39,251 nt of DNA. It comes from Nitrosomonas sp. Nm84. GTDB taxonomy: Bacteria > Pseudomonadota > Gammaproteobacteria > Burkholderiales > Nitrosomonadaceae. Made by a program: the position numbers and the translations under genes. Of the stretch, positions 1-9,729 are shown piece after piece (position 1 is the stretch's first letter; every line of letters starts with the position of its first letter). The notes beneath the pieces were generated by a model. The model was not told where the DNA came from. It ran no database searches and saw only the letters and a program-made list of their open reading frames with translations. Where the stretch lies: NCBI RefSeq assembly GCF_003201565.1, contig NZ_QJJP01000031.1:1-39251 (forward strand), written 5' to 3'.

Positions 1-1
1 A

Positions 2-85
2 GCGATGGAAGATGGATTACGCTTTGCGATACGCGAAGGTGGAAGAACTGTCGGTGCGGGTGTTGTTGCGAAAATTATCGAATGA
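2..85 (+). CDS. tuf: Elongation factor Tu, C-terminal end (partial)
   Basis: The frame starting at base 2 encodes the last 27 residues of EF-Tu, including the hallmark ending RFAIREGGRTVGAGVVAKI followed by IE and TGA. EF-Tu is the GTPase that delivers aminoacyl-tRNA to the ribosome. Only the end of the C-terminal beta-barrel domain is present; the gene begins upstream of the window. It lies 74 bases before rpsJ, the usual str-to-S10 junction in proteobacteria, so rpsL, rpsG and fusA are expected upstream (inference). Confidence 0.95.
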   Translation, partial: AMEDGLRFAIREGGRTVGAGVVAKIIE

Positions 86-159
86 TTGGTAGAAATATTA
101 AAAAGATAAAACTCAATAAGATAAAAATCTATTGAATTGATAAGCCCAAGGTTGAGTAC

Positions 160-468
160 ATGCAAAGCCAGAAAATTAGAATTCGCCTCAAGGCATTTGA
201 TTATCGATTAATCGATAAATCAGCGCTTGAGATTGTTGAGACTGCAAAAAGAACAGGGGCTGTAGTTAAAGGCCCTGTCCCGTTACCGACTCGAATTGAG
301 CGTTTCGATGTGTTGCGATCACCACATGTAAATAAAACATCACGCGATCAATTTGAGATTCGAACACATTTGAGATTAATGGATATAATTGATCCAACAG
401 ACAAAACAGTTGACGCGCTTATGAAGTTGGATCTGCCAGCTGGTGTTGATGTTGAGATTAAGCTATAA
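160..468 (+). CDS. rpsJ: 30S ribosomal protein S10
   Basis: This 102-residue protein has the normal S10 length and signature ([15 protein letters not shown] near the N-terminus, [15 protein letters not shown] in the middle). S10 sits in the head of the small subunit; in proteobacteria it also pairs with NusB in antitermination complexes. It is the first gene of the S10 cluster, 74 bases after tuf and 102 bases before rplC. Both gaps are AT-rich and could carry leader or promoter elements, but no convincing promoter stood out. Confidence 0.97.
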   Translation: MQSQKIRIRLKAFDYRLIDKSALEIVETAKRTGAVVKGPVPLPTRIERFDVLRSPHVNKTSRDQFEIRTHLRLMDIIDPTDKTVDALMKLDLPAGVDVEIKL

Positions 469-570
469 ATTGTCTTGGTTTGAAGATTAAAGAGTCATCG
501 GCACACGACTGTTGTTTCAATTTAATAAATACAGAAGTTAGTTAGATAAGCGCCTTTAAAAGGGAAAAAA

Positions 571-1224
571 ATGAGTTTAGGGTTAATCGGTCGAAAAATC
601 GGTATGACGCGTATATTTACTGAAAATGGGGATAGTTTGCCAGTGACAGTTATAGATGTATCAAATAATCGTGTGACTCAGATCAAGAATAAAGAAATAG
701 ACGGATACTTCGCGATTCAGCTGTCTTTTGGACAAAAAAGAGTGAATCGAATGAGTAAGTCACTTGTTGGTCACTATTCGAAAGCTAGTGTAGAGGTGGG
801 TAGTATTCTGAGAGAGTTTAGAATCGATAGGGATGATGATTTTAAGTCGATAGAGATGGGAACGGTAATTAAAAGTGATATTTTCAAAGTTGGACAGAGG
901 GTTGATGTATCTGGAGTAACAATAGGTAAAGGTTATGCCGGAGTTATCAAGCGTCACCATTTCTCTTCAAATAGAGCTAGTCATGGCAATTCAAAAGCGC
1001 ATAATAAGCCTGGATCCATAGGAATGGCGCAAGATCCTGGGCGTGTTTTTCCAGGTAAGCGTATGTCAGGGCATATGGGTAATGTTAAAAGAACTACACA
1101 AAATCTTGAAATTCTGAGAATCGACAGTGAAAGAAATTTATTGCTAATTAAAGGTGCAATACCCGGTTCTAAAGGAGGCAATGTTATGGTGCGACCAAGT
1201 GTTAAGGAAAACAATGCCAATTAA
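571..1224 (+). CDS. rplC: 50S ribosomal protein L3
   Basis: This 217-residue protein opens with [16 protein letters not shown], the classic L3 start, and carries the conserved loop [14 protein letters not shown] that reaches towards the peptidyl-transferase centre. L3 is an early assembly protein of the large subunit. The start at 571 follows the purine-rich stretch AAAAGGGAAAAAA. The gene is the second of the S10 cluster. Its DNA is AT-rich, with frequent ATA and AGA codons for a highly expressed gene. Confidence 0.97.
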   Translation: MSLGLIGRKIGMTRIFTENGDSLPVTVIDVSNNRVTQIKNKEIDGYFAIQLSFGQKRVNRMSKSLVGHYSKASVEVGSILREFRIDRDDDFKSIEMGTVIKSDIFKVGQRVDVSGVTIGKGYAGVIKRHHFSSNRASHGNSKAHNKPGSIGMAQDPGRVFPGKRMSGHMGNVKRTTQNLEILRIDSERNLLLIKGAIPGSKGGNVMVRPSVKENNAN

Positions 1225-1259
1225 TAAGCATAAATATATAGCAAGAAGGTGATCGGGTG

Positions 1260-1877
1260 ATGGAACTTAAGCTTATCTGCAGCGAAAATCAAACAGAAAA
1301 TATAATTGTGTCTGACGTGCTTTTTAATAGAGATTATAATGAGGCGCTTGTTCATCAGGTCGTAACTTCTTATTTATCAAATGCGCGTGGTGCCACAAGA
1401 GCGCAGAAAGGTCGATCTGATGTGGCCAAATCTACAAGAAAGCCGTGGAGGCAAAAAGGCACTGGTAGGGCGCGCGCTGGGATGGCATCAAGTCCAATTT
1501 GGCGTGGAGGTGGGCGAATTTTTCCAAATAGCCCGGATGAAAATTTTCAGAAAAAAATAAATAAAAAAATGTATCGAGCAGGCATTAGCGTAATCTTATC
1601 GCAACTTATTCGTGATGAGCGGTTGTTAATTACAGATACGTTTAATATTGATACTTGCAAAACTAAAAAATTGTCAGAGAAATTAAAAGAAATTGGATTG
1701 AGTGAAGTTCTGGTAATAATAGATGAAATGAATGAGAATTTGTACTTATCTGCTCGCAATATTCCGCATGTTGCAATCGTTGAAGTTAAAAATGTAGATC
1801 CAGTAAGCTTGTTAAGATTTGAAAAAGTATTAATTACAAAGAGTGGATTAAAGAAATTTGAGGAACTTCTCTCATGA
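1260..1877 (+). CDS. rplD: 50S ribosomal protein L4
   Basis: About 205 residues, typical for L4. The basic loop [15 protein letters not shown] (residues about 60-75) is the extended arm that lines the exit tunnel. A GTG at 1257 directly precedes the ATG at 1260; the ATG is preferred because AAGGTGA lies about seven bases upstream of it. In E. coli L4 also represses its own operon by binding the S10 leader; whether that holds here is unknown. The stop overlaps the rplW start by four bases (ATGA), implying translational coupling. Confidence 0.96.
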   Translation: MELKLICSENQTENIIVSDVLFNRDYNEALVHQVVTSYLSNARGATRAQKGRSDVAKSTRKPWRQKGTGRARAGMASSPIWRGGGRIFPNSPDENFQKKINKKMYRAGISVILSQLIRDERLLITDTFNIDTCKTKKLSEKLKEIGLSEVLVIIDEMNENLYLSARNIPHVAIVEVKNVDPVSLLRFEKVLITKSGLKKFEELLS

Positions 1878-2212
1878 AAAGCATAAATATCACCCATGAA
1901 AGATTACTAAAAATAATATTAGCGCCATATGTATCGGAGAAAGCGACTTTCCTGGGGGAAAAAAATAATCAGACTATATTTCGTGTTGTAACGAATGCAA
2001 CTAAGCATGAAATAAAGGCTGCGATTGAGTTATTGTGGGGAGAGCAGAAAATAGAAGTCACAAATGTTCGAACTATCAATGTCAAAGGAAAGCAAAAAAG
2101 ATTTGGGCGTTTTTTGGGGCGAAGAAGTGATTGGAAAAAAGCCATAGTAAGTATCAAAAATGGACAAGAATTGAGTTTTACAAACTTTACAAGTGTTACA
2201 GAGGCAAAGTGA
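1874..2212 (+). CDS. rplW: 50S ribosomal protein L23
   Basis: L23 of 112 residues, with the typical segment [15 protein letters not shown] near the N-terminus and [16 protein letters not shown] in the C-terminal half. L23 sits at the tunnel exit and is the docking site for trigger factor and SRP. It overlaps rplD by four bases and is followed one base later by the rplB start. It is slightly longer than the E. coli protein because of a short N-terminal extension. Confidence 0.95.
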   Translation: MKSINITHERLLKIILAPYVSEKATFLGEKNNQTIFRVVTNATKHEIKAAIELLWGEQKIEVTNVRTINVKGKQKRFGRFLGRRSDWKKAIVSIKNGQELSFTNFTSVTEAK

Positions 2213-2213
2213 T

Positions 2214-3047
2214 ATGGCGCTGGTAAAACTAAAACCGACATCTCCTGGACGTAGGGCCGTTATTAAACTTCTTGGTAGGGATCTATATAAGGGAAATGCT
2301 TATAAGAGCTTAACGGAAAAGCAGTCGAAGACAGCAGGTAGAAATAACTATGGACGTATAACAGTCAGACATCGTGGAGGCGGCCATAAACAGCATTATA
2401 GGTTTATTGATTTTAGGCGTGACAAAGTTGATATACCAGCGGTTGTAGAGCGCATAGAATATGACCCAAATAGAACTGCGCATATAGCTTTAGTTTGCTA
2501 TCGAGATGGTGAAAGAAGATATATGATAGCACCCAAGGGATTAAATGTTGGTATGCAAGTTTGTAGTGGAAAGAATGCACAGATTAAGTCTGGTGATGCA
2601 TTGCCTTTGCGCAATATTCCAATAGGTACAATAATACATTGCGTTGAATTATTACCTGGCAAAGGGGCTCAATTAGCGCGTTCTGCAGGGACATCTGTGC
2701 AATTGCAAGCTAGGGAAGGAGATTATGCTCAGCTTAAGCTTCGTTCAGGTGAGATTCGAAAAGTTCATGTTGATTGCTATGCGACTATCGGTGAAGTAGG
2801 GAACGCAGAGCATAATCTAAGATCGATTGGTAAAGCAGGTGCGGTAAGGTGGCGCGGAATTAGGCCGACTGTACGTGGCGTTGCAATGAATCCAATTGAT
2901 CATCCTCATGGAGGAGGTGAAGGTAGAACATCGGCGGGTAGGCATCCTGTTAGTCCGTGGGGAACACCGGCGAAAGGTTATAGGACAAGAAATAATAAGA
3001 GAACTGAAGTGATGATAATCCGTCATAGATATTCAAAGAAAGGGTAA
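2214..3047 (+). CDS. rplB: 50S ribosomal protein L2
   Basis: Starting at the ATG at 2214 gives 277 residues beginning [14 protein letters not shown], the usual L2 start; an in-frame upstream start at 2193 would overlap rplW and adds non-conserved residues. The C-terminal part carries [13 protein letters not shown], which contains the conserved histidine near the peptidyl-transferase centre. L2 is needed for subunit association and catalysis. It sits directly between rplW and rpsS. Confidence 0.96.
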   Translation: MALVKLKPTSPGRRAVIKLLGRDLYKGNAYKSLTEKQSKTAGRNNYGRITVRHRGGGHKQHYRFIDFRRDKVDIPAVVERIEYDPNRTAHIALVCYRDGERRYMIAPKGLNVGMQVCSGKNAQIKSGDALPLRNIPIGTIIHCVELLPGKGAQLARSAGTSVQLQAREGDYAQLKLRSGEIRKVHVDCYATIGEVGNAEHNLRSIGKAGAVRWRGIRPTVRGVAMNPIDHPHGGGEGRTSAGRHPVSPWGTPAKGYRTRNNKRTEVMIIRHRYSKKG

Positions 3048-3054
3048 TAATTAA

Positions 3055-3336
3055 ATGGCACGTTCAGTTAAAAAGGGTCCATTTGTAGATATTCATCTAT
3101 TAGAAAAAATAGAAAAAGCGCGCAATACTAATGATAAAAGGCCAATTAAAACTTGGTCTAGACGCTCGACGATACTGCCGGACTTTATTGGAATGACAGT
3201 AGCTGTTCACAATGGAAAACAACACATACCGGTTTTTGTGACTGAAAATATGGTTGGCCATAAATTTGGTGAGTTTTCACTCACACGCACCTTTAAAGGT
3301 CACGCTGGTGACAAGAAGGCTGTTACGAAGCGATAG
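3055..3336 (+). CDS. rpsS: 30S ribosomal protein S19
   Basis: This 93-residue protein starts [19 protein letters not shown] and carries the conserved [19 protein letters not shown] segment. S19 forms a complex with S13 in the head of the 30S subunit and contacts the A-site tRNA region. It lies seven bases after rplB and eight before rplV. Length and sequence are fully standard. Confidence 0.97.
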   Translation: MARSVKKGPFVDIHLLEKIEKARNTNDKRPIKTWSRRSTILPDFIGMTVAVHNGKQHIPVFVTENMVGHKFGEFSLTRTFKGHAGDKKAVTKR

Positions 3337-3344
3337 GAATAATG

Positions 3345-3692
3345 ATGGAAACAACTGCGATATTACGAGGTATCCGATTATCAGCGCAGAAGGGGCGGTT
3401 GGTGGCTGATCAAATTCGAGGATTGTCTGTAGAAAAGGCACTAAATATTTTGGCATTTAGTCCCAAGAAAGGTGCGGGTATCATAAAAAAGCTTTTGGAG
3501 TCTGCCATAGCTAATGCAGAACATAATGATGGAGCTGATATAGATGAGCTTAAAGTATCAGTAATTCTGGTGGATCGTGGTACTTCAATGAAGCGTACAA
3601 GTGCGCGTGCAAAGGGTCGTGGCAATAGAATTGTAAAACCTACTTGTCATATATTGCTAAAAGTCGGCGATAACATTGATCATACTAAATAA
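3345..3692 (+). CDS. rplV: 50S ribosomal protein L22
   Basis: About 115 residues. Two ATG codons stand in tandem (3342 and 3345); the second has the better distance from AGGA at 3335-3338, and homologues begin METTA. The C-terminal beta-hairpin, around [19 protein letters not shown], is the part that lines the exit tunnel; macrolide resistance changes arise there in other bacteria. Standard position between rpsS and rpsC. Confidence 0.95.
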   Translation: METTAILRGIRLSAQKGRLVADQIRGLSVEKALNILAFSPKKGAGIIKKLLESAIANAEHNDGADIDELKVSVILVDRGTSMKRTSARAKGRGNRIVKPTCHILLKVGDNIDHTK

Positions 3693-3706
3693 AGGCACTA
3701 ACTGAC

Positions 3707-4561
3707 ATGGGTCAAAAAATTCATCCAACTGGATTTCGTCTTTCAGTTCAAAGAAATTGGTTGTCCAAATGGTATGCGAATAGTAATAATTTCGCAACTA
3801 TGCTCAACGAAGATATCAAGGTACGAGAATTTCTAAGTCATAAACTAAAAAATGCTTCAGTTGGTAGGGTTTTGATTGAAAGACCTTCGAAGAATGCAAG
3901 AATAACTATCTTTAGCTCTCGGCCTGGTGTTGTTATCGGGAAAAAAGGTGAGGATATTGAAGTATTGCGTACTGAATTGCAAAAAATAATGGGTGTGTCT
4001 GTTCACGTAAATATAGAAGAAATAAGAAAGCCAGAGCTTGATGCTCAACTGATAGCCGATAATATCGCACAACAATTAGAGAAAAGAATAATGTTTCGTA
4101 GAGCTATGAAACGTGCTATGCAGAATGCGATGCGTCTTGGTGCTCAAGGAATAAAAATTATGAGCTCTGGAAGACTAAATGGAATAGAAATAGCCAGAAC
4201 AGAATGGTATCGTGAAGGGAGAGTGCCTTTGCATACATTAAGAGCTGATCTTGATTATGGAACATCGGAAGCAAAAACTACTTATGGAATTATCGGGATA
4301 AAAGTATGGATATTTAAAGGAGAAATACTTGGTAAAAGTAGTGAAGTTAGCGTTACCACACCAAATGTTTCTTCTATAGATAATGAAAAAAAGAAAAATA
4401 TAAAAAAAATACCTGGATCTGCTAATAAATTAGCTAACTCAAGAAATAAGAAGGTGCTCGGTGTCGAGGGTACTGATAGCTTAAACGAAAATAAAGTAAG
4501 TAGTAGCGTGGTAATAAGTGAGTATATAAATTCTGGAGACAAGAATGCTTCAGCCAGCTAG
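3707..4561 (+). CDS. rpsC: 30S ribosomal protein S3, long C-terminal tail
   Basis: S3 of 284 residues. The N-terminal half has the KH type 2 RNA-binding domain with its GxxG loop ([11 protein letters not shown]). The C-terminal domain ends around residue 212 ([13 protein letters not shown]). S3 helps form the mRNA entry channel. The remaining about 70 residues are rich in Ser, Asn and Lys and look disordered. E. coli S3 has 233 residues, so the tail is long; other betaproteobacteria also have variable tails. The last 17 bases overlap the start of rplP, so tail coding and the rplP start share DNA. Confidence 0.96.
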   Translation: MGQKIHPTGFRLSVQRNWLSKWYANSNNFATMLNEDIKVREFLSHKLKNASVGRVLIERPSKNARITIFSSRPGVVIGKKGEDIEVLRTELQKIMGVSVHVNIEEIRKPELDAQLIADNIAQQLEKRIMFRRAMKRAMQNAMRLGAQGIKIMSSGRLNGIEIARTEWYREGRVPLHTLRADLDYGTSEAKTTYGIIGIKVWIFKGEILGKSSEVSVTTPNVSSIDNEKKKNIKKIPGSANKLANSRNKKVLGVEGTDSLNENKVSSSVVISEYINSGDKNASAS

Positions 4562-4961
4562 GACTAAATTTAGAAAGCAGCAAAAAGGACGGAATACAGG
4601 TGTAGCAACTCGTGGTGCAAAAGTGAGCTTTGGTGAGTTTGGTTTAAAAGCAATTGGAAGAGGGCGATTAACTGCACGGCAGATAGAAGCAGCACGGCGA
4701 GCTATGACAAGGTATATAAAAAGGGGGGGGCGTATTTGGATTCGAATTTTTCCGGATAAACCAATATCGCATAAACCTGCTGAAGTTAGAATGGGTAAAG
4801 GTAAGGGAAATCCAGAATATTTTGTAGCAGAGATTCAGCCCGGAAAAATGTTGTATGAAATGGATGGTGTTAATGAAGAATTGGCTAGGGAGGCGTTTCG
4901 GTTAGCTGCAGCTAAATTACCTATCAGAACAATGTTTACAATAAGACAGATTGGTGGATAG
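4545..4961 (+). CDS. rplP: 50S ribosomal protein L16
   Basis: L16 of 138 residues starting [17 protein letters not shown], with the typical [17 protein letters not shown] and [12 protein letters not shown] segments. L16 organises the tRNA-binding region of the large subunit. The start lies inside the rpsC reading frame (17-base overlap). A run of eight G bases at 4723-4730 encodes RGG in an intact frame; such runs are slippage-prone, but the protein reads through normally. Confidence 0.97.
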   Translation: MLQPARTKFRKQQKGRNTGVATRGAKVSFGEFGLKAIGRGRLTARQIEAARRAMTRYIKRGGRIWIRIFPDKPISHKPAEVRMGKGKGNPEYFVAEIQPGKMLYEMDGVNEELAREAFRLAAAKLPIRTMFTIRQIGG

Positions 4962-4963
4962 TA

Positions 4964-5164
4964 ATGAAAGCAAGTGATTTAAGGAATAAGCAATTGCACG
5001 AATTGAATAAAGAATTGGTGTTTTTATTAAAAGCACATTTTGGATTAAGAATGCAATTAGCAACACAACAACTATCGAATACTAAACAACTGAAATTAAT
5101 TAAAAGAGACATAGCAAGAGTGAAAACTGTTATAACAGAAAAAATAAGCAATCATGACAAGTGA
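4964..5164 (+). CDS. rpmC: 50S ribosomal protein L29
   Basis: A small, helical, 66-residue protein starting [18 protein letters not shown], as expected for L29. It sits near the tunnel exit beside L23. It begins two bases after the rplP stop, and its 3' end overlaps rpsQ by 11 bases. It has no unusual features beyond high AT content. Confidence 0.95.
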   Translation: MKASDLRNKQLHELNKELVFLLKAHFGLRMQLATQQLSNTKQLKLIKRDIARVKTVITEKISNHDK

Positions 5165-5411
5165 AAAAACTAATCGTACTTTAAGTGGGCGAGTTACGAG
5201 TGACAAAGCAAATAAAACTGTAACGGTGTTAGTAGAACGTCGAATAAAGCATCATTTGTATGGAAAATTTGTTACTCGTTCAAAAAAATATCATGCACAT
5301 GATGGTGATAATCAATTTTCTATTGGAGATAGTGTGCTGATTGAAGAGTGTAGACCTATATCCAAAACGAAAAGCTGGAAAGTGATAAAGCTATTAAAAG
5401 ATAATGATTAA
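5154..5411 (+). CDS. rpsQ: 30S ribosomal protein S17
   Basis: S17 of 85 residues with an OB fold; it contains [20 protein letters not shown] and the conserved [20 protein letters not shown] region. It binds 16S rRNA early in 30S assembly. It overlaps rpmC by 11 bases. It is the last gene of the S10 cluster proper; a 182-base gap follows before rplN. Confidence 0.95.
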   Translation: MTSEKTNRTLSGRVTSDKANKTVTVLVERRIKHHLYGKFVTRSKKYHAHDGDNQFSIGDSVLIEECRPISKTKSWKVIKLLKDND

Positions 5412-5463
5412 CGGTTTGAATGATGTTTTTCAAATTATACATATAAATCAAAGAAAATAATTC

Positions 5464-5492
5464 TTGTTTATGGACTTATAGATAGGTAAAAT
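5464..5492 (+). promoter_or_regulatory. Candidate sigma-70 promoter for the spc cluster
   Basis: TTGTTT at 5464-5469 and TAAAAT at 5487-5492 are separated by 17 bases, close to the sigma-70 consensus. The site lies in the 182-base gap between rpsQ and rplN, where the separate spc operon begins in E. coli. The surroundings are AT-rich, so chance matches are fairly likely. No experimental support is visible in the sequence. Confidence 0.4.
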
Positions 5493-5540
5493 AACAAGCT
5501 TTTGCTGTTAATAATAAATAAATAAATTCTAAATAGACAG

Positions 5541-5573
5541 TCTAGATCTAGAGAAAAATCTTACGCCGCGTAA
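5541..5573. other. Two short palindromes before rplN
   Basis: TCTAGATCTAGA (5541-5552) is a perfect 12-base palindrome. TTACGCCGCGTAA (5561-5573) has perfect 6-base arms around one base. Both fall between the candidate promoter and the rplN start, in the would-be leader. They might be protein-binding sites or parts of a leader structure; no known ribosomal-protein target site was recognised. Confidence 0.35.
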
Positions 5574-5593
5574 AAATTAAAGAGTAAACATAA

Positions 5594-5962
5594 ATGATTC
5601 AAATGCAATCAACATTAAGAGTAGCGGATAATACAGGTGCTCGGTCTATTATGTGTATTAAAGTTCTTGGTGGATCAAAAAGACAATATGCTGGAATAGG
5701 CGACATAATTAAAGTAAGCGTAAAAGATGCAGCTCCAAGAGGACGTGTTAAGAAGGGCGAAATTTATAATGCAGTGGTAGTTAGAACGGCTAAAGGCATA
5801 AGGCGACTTGATGGTTCTTTGTTAAAGTTTGATGAAAATGCTGCGGTGTTACTAAATAATAAGTTTGAACCAATTGGAACTCGAATTTTTGGTCCAGTTA
5901 CTAGAGAATTAAGAAATGCACGTTTTATGAAAATTGTATCGTTAGCGCCAGAAGTTTTGTAG
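5594..5962 (+). CDS. rplN: 50S ribosomal protein L14
   Basis: L14 of 122 residues with the signature [20 protein letters not shown] near the N-terminus and [18 protein letters not shown] near the end. It forms part of the subunit interface and is the docking site of the silencing factor RsfS. It is the first gene of the spc cluster, after a 182-base gap that may hold its promoter. Confidence 0.97.
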   Translation: MIQMQSTLRVADNTGARSIMCIKVLGGSKRQYAGIGDIIKVSVKDAAPRGRVKKGEIYNAVVVRTAKGIRRLDGSLLKFDENAAVLLNNKFEPIGTRIFGPVTRELRNARFMKIVSLAPEVL

Positions 5963-5979
5963 CTGTAAAAGGAAAATAT

Positions 5980-6294
5980 ATGCGAAAGCTTAGGAAAGGT
6001 GATGATGTTATTGTTATTGCTGGAAAAGATAAAGGAAAAAAAGGATCAATTCTGACGATTGTTGATACTGATCGTGTTATTGTTCAAGGCGTAAATTCTG
6101 TTAAAAAGCATCAAAAGCCAAACCCAGCAAGTGGCAATATCGGTGGAATTATTGATAAAGAAATGTCTATTCATATATCTAATATTGCAATATATAATTT
6201 TGCTTTGAAAAAACCTGATCGAGTCGGCTTTAAAATTGACAGCAATAACAATAAAATTCGCGTATATAGATCTAACAATGAAGCAGTTGAATAA
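5980..6294 (+). CDS. rplX: 50S ribosomal protein L24
   Basis: L24 of 104 residues with an N-terminal KOW motif ([19 protein letters not shown]). It starts assembly of the 50S subunit by binding the 5' end of 23S rRNA. It lies 17 bases after rplN; AAAAGGAAAA before the start acts as the ribosome-binding site. Length and motif are standard. Confidence 0.95.
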   Translation: MRKLRKGDDVIVIAGKDKGKKGSILTIVDTDRVIVQGVNSVKKHQKPNPASGNIGGIIDKEMSIHISNIAIYNFALKKPDRVGFKIDSNNNKIRVYRSNNEAVE

Positions 6295-6320
6295 TATCAA
6301 AATATTGGATTGAAGCTTTT

Positions 6321-6860
6321 ATGGCACGCCTGCAAGAATATTACCGTAATACTGTTACTAAACAACTGATAGATCAGTTCGATTATGAGTCATTGATGGA
6401 AGTTCCGCGCATTATTAAGATCACGCTCAATATTGGACTAGGAGATGCAACAACCGACAAGAAGGTGGTCGAGCATGCTATTTCTGATATGAAAAAAATT
6501 TCTGGACAGCAGCCTGTGGTGACGAAAGCAAGAAAATCTATAGCGACTTTCAAAGTGAGAGAAGGTTATCCAATAGGATGTATGGTTACACTAAGGCATA
6601 TTAGAATGTATGAATTTTTGGATAGATTGATAACAATAGCTATTCCTAGAATTCGTGATTTCCGCGGAATTTCAGGAAAATCCTTTGATGGGAGAGGAAA
6701 TTATAATATGGGAATAAAAGAGCAAATTATATTTCCTGAGATTGATTACGACAAGATAGATGCATTGCGTGGAATGAATATATCAATAACTACGACGGCT
6801 AAGAGTGATATTGAAGCTAAAGCGTTGTTATCAGCTTTTAGTTTTCCGTTTAAGAATTGA
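6321..6860 (+). CDS. rplE: 50S ribosomal protein L5
   Basis: L5 of 179 residues with conserved segments [35 protein letters not shown] and [20 protein letters not shown]. It binds 5S rRNA and contacts the P-site tRNA. It stands between rplX and rpsN as in other proteobacteria. Confidence 0.97.
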   Translation: MARLQEYYRNTVTKQLIDQFDYESLMEVPRIIKITLNIGLGDATTDKKVVEHAISDMKKISGQQPVVTKARKSIATFKVREGYPIGCMVTLRHIRMYEFLDRLITIAIPRIRDFRGISGKSFDGRGNYNMGIKEQIIFPEIDYDKIDALRGMNISITTTAKSDIEAKALLSAFSFPFKN

Positions 6861-6867
6861 GGTAGGA

Positions 6868-7173
6868 ATGGCTAAGCTTGCTACTATTAATAGAAATGAT
6901 AAAAGACAAAAACTAATTCGTAAATATGCCGAGAAGCGTTTGATATTGACTAGAATAATAGGTAATTTTTCTCTAGGAGATGAAGAGAGATTAAGCGCTC
7001 GTATTAAATTGCAAAAATTGCCTAGAGACTCAAGTCCAGTTCGTTTGAGGAACAGATGCAAATTAACAGGTAGACCGCGAGGTGTATATTCAAAATTTGG
7101 ACTTGGAAGAAATAAATTAAGAGAAATTGCAATGAGTGGCAAAATACCTGGAATAATCAAAGCAAGTTGGTAA
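6868..7173 (+). CDS. rpsN: 30S ribosomal protein S14 (zinc-independent form)
   Basis: From the ATG at 6868, seven bases after rplE and preceded by GAGGTAGGA, the protein has 101 residues, the length of the long S14 form. The CxxC zinc pairs of the short form are absent; the central region reads [20 protein letters not shown] with one cysteine. An upstream in-frame start at 6805 lies inside rplE and is rejected. S14 acts in the 30S head near the A site. Confidence 0.96.
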   Translation: MAKLATINRNDKRQKLIRKYAEKRLILTRIIGNFSLGDEERLSARIKLQKLPRDSSPVRLRNRCKLTGRPRGVYSKFGLGRNKLREIAMSGKIPGIIKASW

Positions 7174-7232
7174 CGATTGTGATTGATTTTTAATGCAAAG
7201 ATAGAAAAAAATTTAAATATTTAGGTGCAATC

Positions 7233-7628
7233 ATGAGTATGAGTGATCCAATTGCTGATATGTTAACTCGAATACGTAATGCGCAGATGGCAAAAAAGAA
7301 AATTGTCGATATGCCAAATTCACGTATAAAATTAGCTATAACAAAAGTTTTAAAAGATGAAGGTTATGTGGAAAGCTATTGCATCAAGAATAATGGAAAT
7401 AAAAGCTTACTCGAAATAACACTTAAATATTATTCTGGAATGCCTGTTATTGAAAACATAAAACGCATAAGTAAACCGGGTTTAAGAATATATAAATCGA
7501 GTGAAGATTTGCCAAGTATTATGAGCGGACTGGGTATAGCTATTGTAACTACATCGAAAGGCGTAATGACAGAACGAAAAGCACGGTTAGCAGGCGTCGG
7601 TGGTGAATTATTATGTTTTGTTGTTTAA
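7233..7628 (+). CDS. rpsH: 30S ribosomal protein S8
   Basis: S8 of 131 residues beginning [20 protein letters not shown] and ending with the typical [20 protein letters not shown]. It binds the central domain of 16S rRNA. In E. coli S8 is the translational repressor of the spc operon, acting at a 16S-like hairpin near rplE; I did not identify such a hairpin here. It follows rpsN by 59 bases. Confidence 0.96.
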   Translation: MSMSDPIADMLTRIRNAQMAKKKIVDMPNSRIKLAITKVLKDEGYVESYCIKNNGNKSLLEITLKYYSGMPVIENIKRISKPGLRIYKSSEDLPSIMSGLGIAIVTTSKGVMTERKARLAGVGGELLCFVV

Positions 7629-7639
7629 AGGATCTTTAA

Positions 7640-8173
7640 ATGTCACGAGTAAGTAGTAATCCAATACCTATACCTTCAAATGTTGAGATTAACATTGAAT
7701 CTATGGAAATTTCAGTTAATGGTCCTTTAGGGAAAATGAAACAAACATTTACAGATGATGTGTTATTGGATTTGAGTGAAAATATTTTGAGAATTAGAAC
7801 GACGAATGACTCTAAACGCGCTAATGCTATATCTGGAACGGCGAGGGCACTGATTGCAAACATGGTACATGGTGTTTCAGTTGGGTTTGAAAAGAAGCTG
7901 TTGTTGATTGGAGTAGGATATAAAGCTCAAGCTAGTCAGAGTAAGATAAATTTAACTTTGGGTTTTTCGCATCCTATTGATCATATAATTCCTGAAGGAA
8001 TTATTATAGAAACGCCTACTCCGACTGAGATAATAATAAAAGGAATTGATAAACAAAAAGTAGGGCAAACTGCTGCAGAAATTCGTTCTTACAGAAAACC
8101 TGAGCCATATAAAGGAAAAGGTGTGCGGTATTCTGATGAAATTATTCTTCTCAAAGAAACAAAGAAAAAATAA
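7640..8173 (+). CDS. rplF: 50S ribosomal protein L6
   Basis: L6 of 177 residues with the duplicated L6 fold: ISVNGPLGKMKQ in the first half, and the conserved C-terminal motif YRKPEPYKGKGVRYSDE. It binds 23S rRNA near the factor-binding site. It starts 11 bases after rpsH. Confidence 0.97.
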   Translation: MSRVSSNPIPIPSNVEINIESMEISVNGPLGKMKQTFTDDVLLDLSENILRIRTTNDSKRANAISGTARALIANMVHGVSVGFEKKLLLIGVGYKAQASQSKINLTLGFSHPIDHIIPEGIIIETPTPTEIIIKGIDKQKVGQTAAEIRSYRKPEPYKGKGVRYSDEIILLKETKKK

Positions 8174-8184
8174 TTGAGATAATC

Positions 8185-8541
8185 ATGTTAAATTTAAAAG
8201 AAAAAAGAATTAAACGTTCACTAAAAACAAGAAAAAGAATTTCCGAGTTAAATGTAATACGATTATCAATACACCGTACTAATTTGCATATCTATGCGCA
8301 ATTGATTGATATTAAAAATAACAAAACGGTAACGAGCGCATCAACTTTAGAACCCGAGATACGAGAAGGAATTTCTTCTGGAAGCAATATCATGGCGGCT
8401 GCACTTATTGGTAAACGCATAGCAGAAAAAGGAAAGAAATGTGGAATATCTGATATAGCCTTTGACAGAGCAGGTTATAAATATCACGGACGCGTTAAAG
8501 CATTAGCTGATGCGGCACGCGAAAACGGGCTTAAATTCTAG
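8185..8541 (+). CDS. rplR: 50S ribosomal protein L18
   Basis: L18 of 118 residues, with the basic N-terminus (KEKRIKRSLKTRKRI) that binds 5S rRNA and the typical ending FDRAGYKYHGRVKALADAAR. Together with L5 and L25 it anchors 5S rRNA. It lies 11 bases after rplF. The first 60 bases are extremely AT-rich. Confidence 0.96.
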   Translation: MLNLKEKRIKRSLKTRKRISELNVIRLSIHRTNLHIYAQLIDIKNNKTVTSASTLEPEIREGISSGSNIMAAALIGKRIAEKGKKCGISDIAFDRAGYKYHGRVKALADAARENGLKF

Positions 8542-8553
8542 ATAAGGGTTAAT

Positions 8554-9090
8554 ATGGTCAGAGTCGGGAAAGCGATGGACAAAGCGGTAGGGACTGATGA
8601 TAACAGTGACGATCTTCACGAAAAGATGGTTGCAATAAACAGGGTCACTAAGGTTGTAAAAGGAGGACGCATTCTTGGGTTCGCTGCGCTTACGGTTGTT
8701 GGCGATGGCGATGGCAGTGTTGGAATGGGAAAAGGTAAGTCGCGTGAAGTTCCAGTAGCGGTACAGAAAGCAATGGATGAGGCGCGCAGAAAAATGATAA
8801 ATGTGAAATTGAAAGATGGGACTATTTATCATCCTCTTATTGGTTCACATGGTGCTGCTAAAGTATACATGCAACCAGCTCCGGAAGGTACTGGGATTAT
8901 AGCAGGAGGTCCAATGCGGGCTATTTTTGAAGTTATGGGAATGACTAATATTCTTGCGAAATGTATTGGCTCGACGAATCCTTATAACGTTGTTAGAGCA
9001 ACGCTCAATGCATTGAATACTATGAATACGCCTGCACATATTGCTGCAAAACGTGGAAAAACTGTTAAAGAAATTCTTGGGCAAGAATAA
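8554..9090 (+). CDS. rpsE: 30S ribosomal protein S5
   Basis: S5 of 178 residues with [20 protein letters not shown] in the N-terminal double-stranded-RNA-binding-like domain, and the C-terminal [14 protein letters not shown]. It affects decoding accuracy. Its stop codon TAA shares a base with the ATG of rpmD (TAATG), a sign of translational coupling. Confidence 0.97.
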   Translation: MVRVGKAMDKAVGTDDNSDDLHEKMVAINRVTKVVKGGRILGFAALTVVGDGDGSVGMGKGKSREVPVAVQKAMDEARRKMINVKLKDGTIYHPLIGSHGAAKVYMQPAPEGTGIIAGGPMRAIFEVMGMTNILAKCIGSTNPYNVVRATLNALNTMNTPAHIAAKRGKTVKEILGQE

Positions 9091-9278
9091 TGAGTGATGA
9101 TAAAAACAGATTTATTAAGATAACTCTTGTTAGAAGTATTATAGGAACTAAAAAATCACATCGTGCTACTATTCGAGGCCTCGGATTGAAGAAATTGAAT
9201 AGTTCTTCAATTCTTATTGATACACCTGAGATCCGTGGAATGATCCATAAAGTTAACTATCTTTTGAAATGTGATTAA
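9090..9278 (+). CDS. rpmD: 50S ribosomal protein L30
   Basis: L30 of 62 residues, with the typical [20 protein letters not shown] start and the ending [15 protein letters not shown]. It is a small large-subunit protein found in most proteobacteria. It overlaps rpsE by one base and precedes rplO by 12 bases. Confidence 0.95.
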   Translation: MSDDKNRFIKITLVRSIIGTKKSHRATIRGLGLKKLNSSSILIDTPEIRGMIHKVNYLLKCD

Positions 9279-9290
9279 CAAAAATATATC

Positions 9291-9722
9291 ATGTACTTAA
9301 ATTCAATTAAGCCAGCTAATGGCGCAAAAAAAAACAAAATACGCGTTGGTCGTGGTATAGGATCAGGTTTAGGAAAAACATGTGGGCGTGGACATAAAGG
9401 ACAAAAATCGAGAGCTGGTGGTTTTCATAAAATTGGATTTGAAGGGGGGCAAATGCCAATTCAGCGTCGTTTGCCTAAAAGAGGTTTTACCACTTTGATG
9501 CAGTGTAAATATCCAAGAGTAAGATTATCTGATTTAAATTTGATACAAGAAGACGAAATTAATATATCGATTTTGAAGAATAACAATATCGTTTCTAATA
9601 AAACTAAGAAAATTAAGATTTATAAATCAGGTGATTGCAAAAGAAAAATTATTTTAAGCGGTATAGCTGTAAGTGATGGCGTGAAAAAAGCTATTGAAAT
9701 GTCTGGTGGTAAGGTTTCATAG
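9291..9722 (+). CDS. rplO: 50S ribosomal protein L15
   Basis: L15 of 143 residues with the glycine-rich N-terminus [20 protein letters not shown] and [18 protein letters not shown]. It is a late assembly protein bound to 23S rRNA. It is followed directly by secY, as is usual in the spc cluster. Confidence 0.96.
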   Translation: MYLNSIKPANGAKKNKIRVGRGIGSGLGKTCGRGHKGQKSRAGGFHKIGFEGGQMPIQRRLPKRGFTTLMQCKYPRVRLSDLNLIQEDEINISILKNNNIVSNKTKKIKIYKSGDCKRKIILSGIAVSDGVKKAIEMSGGKVS

Positions 9723-9729
9723 CGATTGG

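Noticed and set aside
4723..4730. Run of eight G bases as a possible frameshift in rplP
   Set aside because: The L16 frame is intact on both sides and matches the family, so no shift is needed.
9694..9729. Upstream in-frame start for secY
   Set aside because: It lies inside rplO, adds residues not seen in SecY proteins, and the ATG at 9730 gives a normal length.
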